Below, in pieces: positions 53,002 to 53,081 of a stretch of 53,081 bases of DNA. The translations under genes and the position numbers were made by a program. Numbering within the stretch: position 1 is the stretch's first letter; each line of letters starts with the position of its first letter. The notes beneath the pieces are model-generated. The model did not search any database. It saw only the letters and a list, made by a program, of their open reading frames with translations, and was not told the DNA's origin. The DNA is taken from the IMG/VR virus record IMGVR_UViG_3300046517_000961, positions 1 through 53,081 of that record. One strand, given 5' to 3'. Source of the stretch: a virus.

Positions 53002-53081
53002 CGACGTACTCGAATTGAATCCGCGTCACGCGATCCGTCCGCCGGCTGCCAGGATTGATCGCCCGAAACATCCGAAGAAAC
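52956..53081. repeat. Terminal direct repeat, right copy (circular closure)
   Basis: Identical to 8-133. It includes the first 46 bp of the gene at 52441-53001 and part of the ASCH-like gene, so the two ends should be merged when the genome is drawn. Confidence 0.9.

Noticed and set aside
1-53081. Integrase, attachment site, tRNA genes, insertion sequences or CRISPR arrays
   Set aside because: No Tyr/Ser recombinase motifs, transposase motifs, cloverleaf-like sequences or regularly spaced repeats were noticed. A tRNA covariance search was not possible here.

Overview
The window is essentially a complete genome of a tailed phage (siphovirus-like, Caudoviricetes), roughly two-thirds G+C. Bases 8-133 are repeated exactly at 52956-53081, so the molecule closes into a circle of about 52,948 bp. 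Every convincing gene is on the minus strand; the long plus-strand frames are mirror images of high-GC coding sequence. Genes are tightly packed, and many stop/start pairs overlap by 4 bp (ATGA or GTGA), so the map is best read from high to low coordinates. No integrase, transposase, tRNA gene or CRISPR array was recognised. The host cannot be named; codon use implies a high-GC bacterium.

Read from the right: 52.4-50.1 kb holds small accessory genes (winged-helix regulator, membrane micropeptides, unknowns). 50.1-47.4 kb is packaging (small terminase candidate, TerL, HNH nuclease). 46.7-40.9 kb is the head (portal fused to a MuF domain, prohead protease with a probable nested scaffold, HK97-type major capsid protein, probable decoration protein). 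Four glycosyltransferase-like genes (40.8-37.3 kb) sit inside the virion operon, next to a perfect chromosomal-type parS site at 40821-40838. 37.2-24.5 kb is connector and tail: head-tail joining proteins, HK97 gp10-like protein, a tandem duplicated tail tube gene, tail assembly chaperones with a CCCTTTG -1 frameshift site, tape measure, baseplate-like proteins, and a tail fibre ending in a peptidase S74 chaperone. 24.4-21.1 kb holds a secreted protein and the lysis cassette.

The left half is early functions. A candidate replication origin (three TTTTCCACA DnaA-type boxes and GATCCGGA repeats) lies at about 20.8-21.1 kb. Then come small regulators, an annealing-protein-like gene with an acidic tail, an SbcD/Mre11 - zinc protein - SbcC/Rad50 operon, a replication-organiser-like protein, a ParB-like protein, an acyl carrier protein, a VRR-NUC nuclease, an orphan beta-class DNA methyltransferase, a string of tiny zinc-binding proteins, two exported Ig/Fn3-like proteins, three larger unknown proteins and an ASCH-like protein that runs across the circle junction.

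Regulation stands out. Five intergenic sites carry a repeated promoter, TTGACAGTGC plus a second GAYAGTGC-like unit one helical turn downstream. In four of them the TGA stop of the preceding gene is built into the -35 box. In three or four of them the start codon sits so close to the -10 that the mRNA should be leaderless. A sixth, unrelated promoter carries a 19-bp dyad operator. Together ParB, parS, DnaA-type boxes and the absence of an integrase suggest a phage that can be maintained as a circular replicon, or one that exploits host ParB; this is inference.
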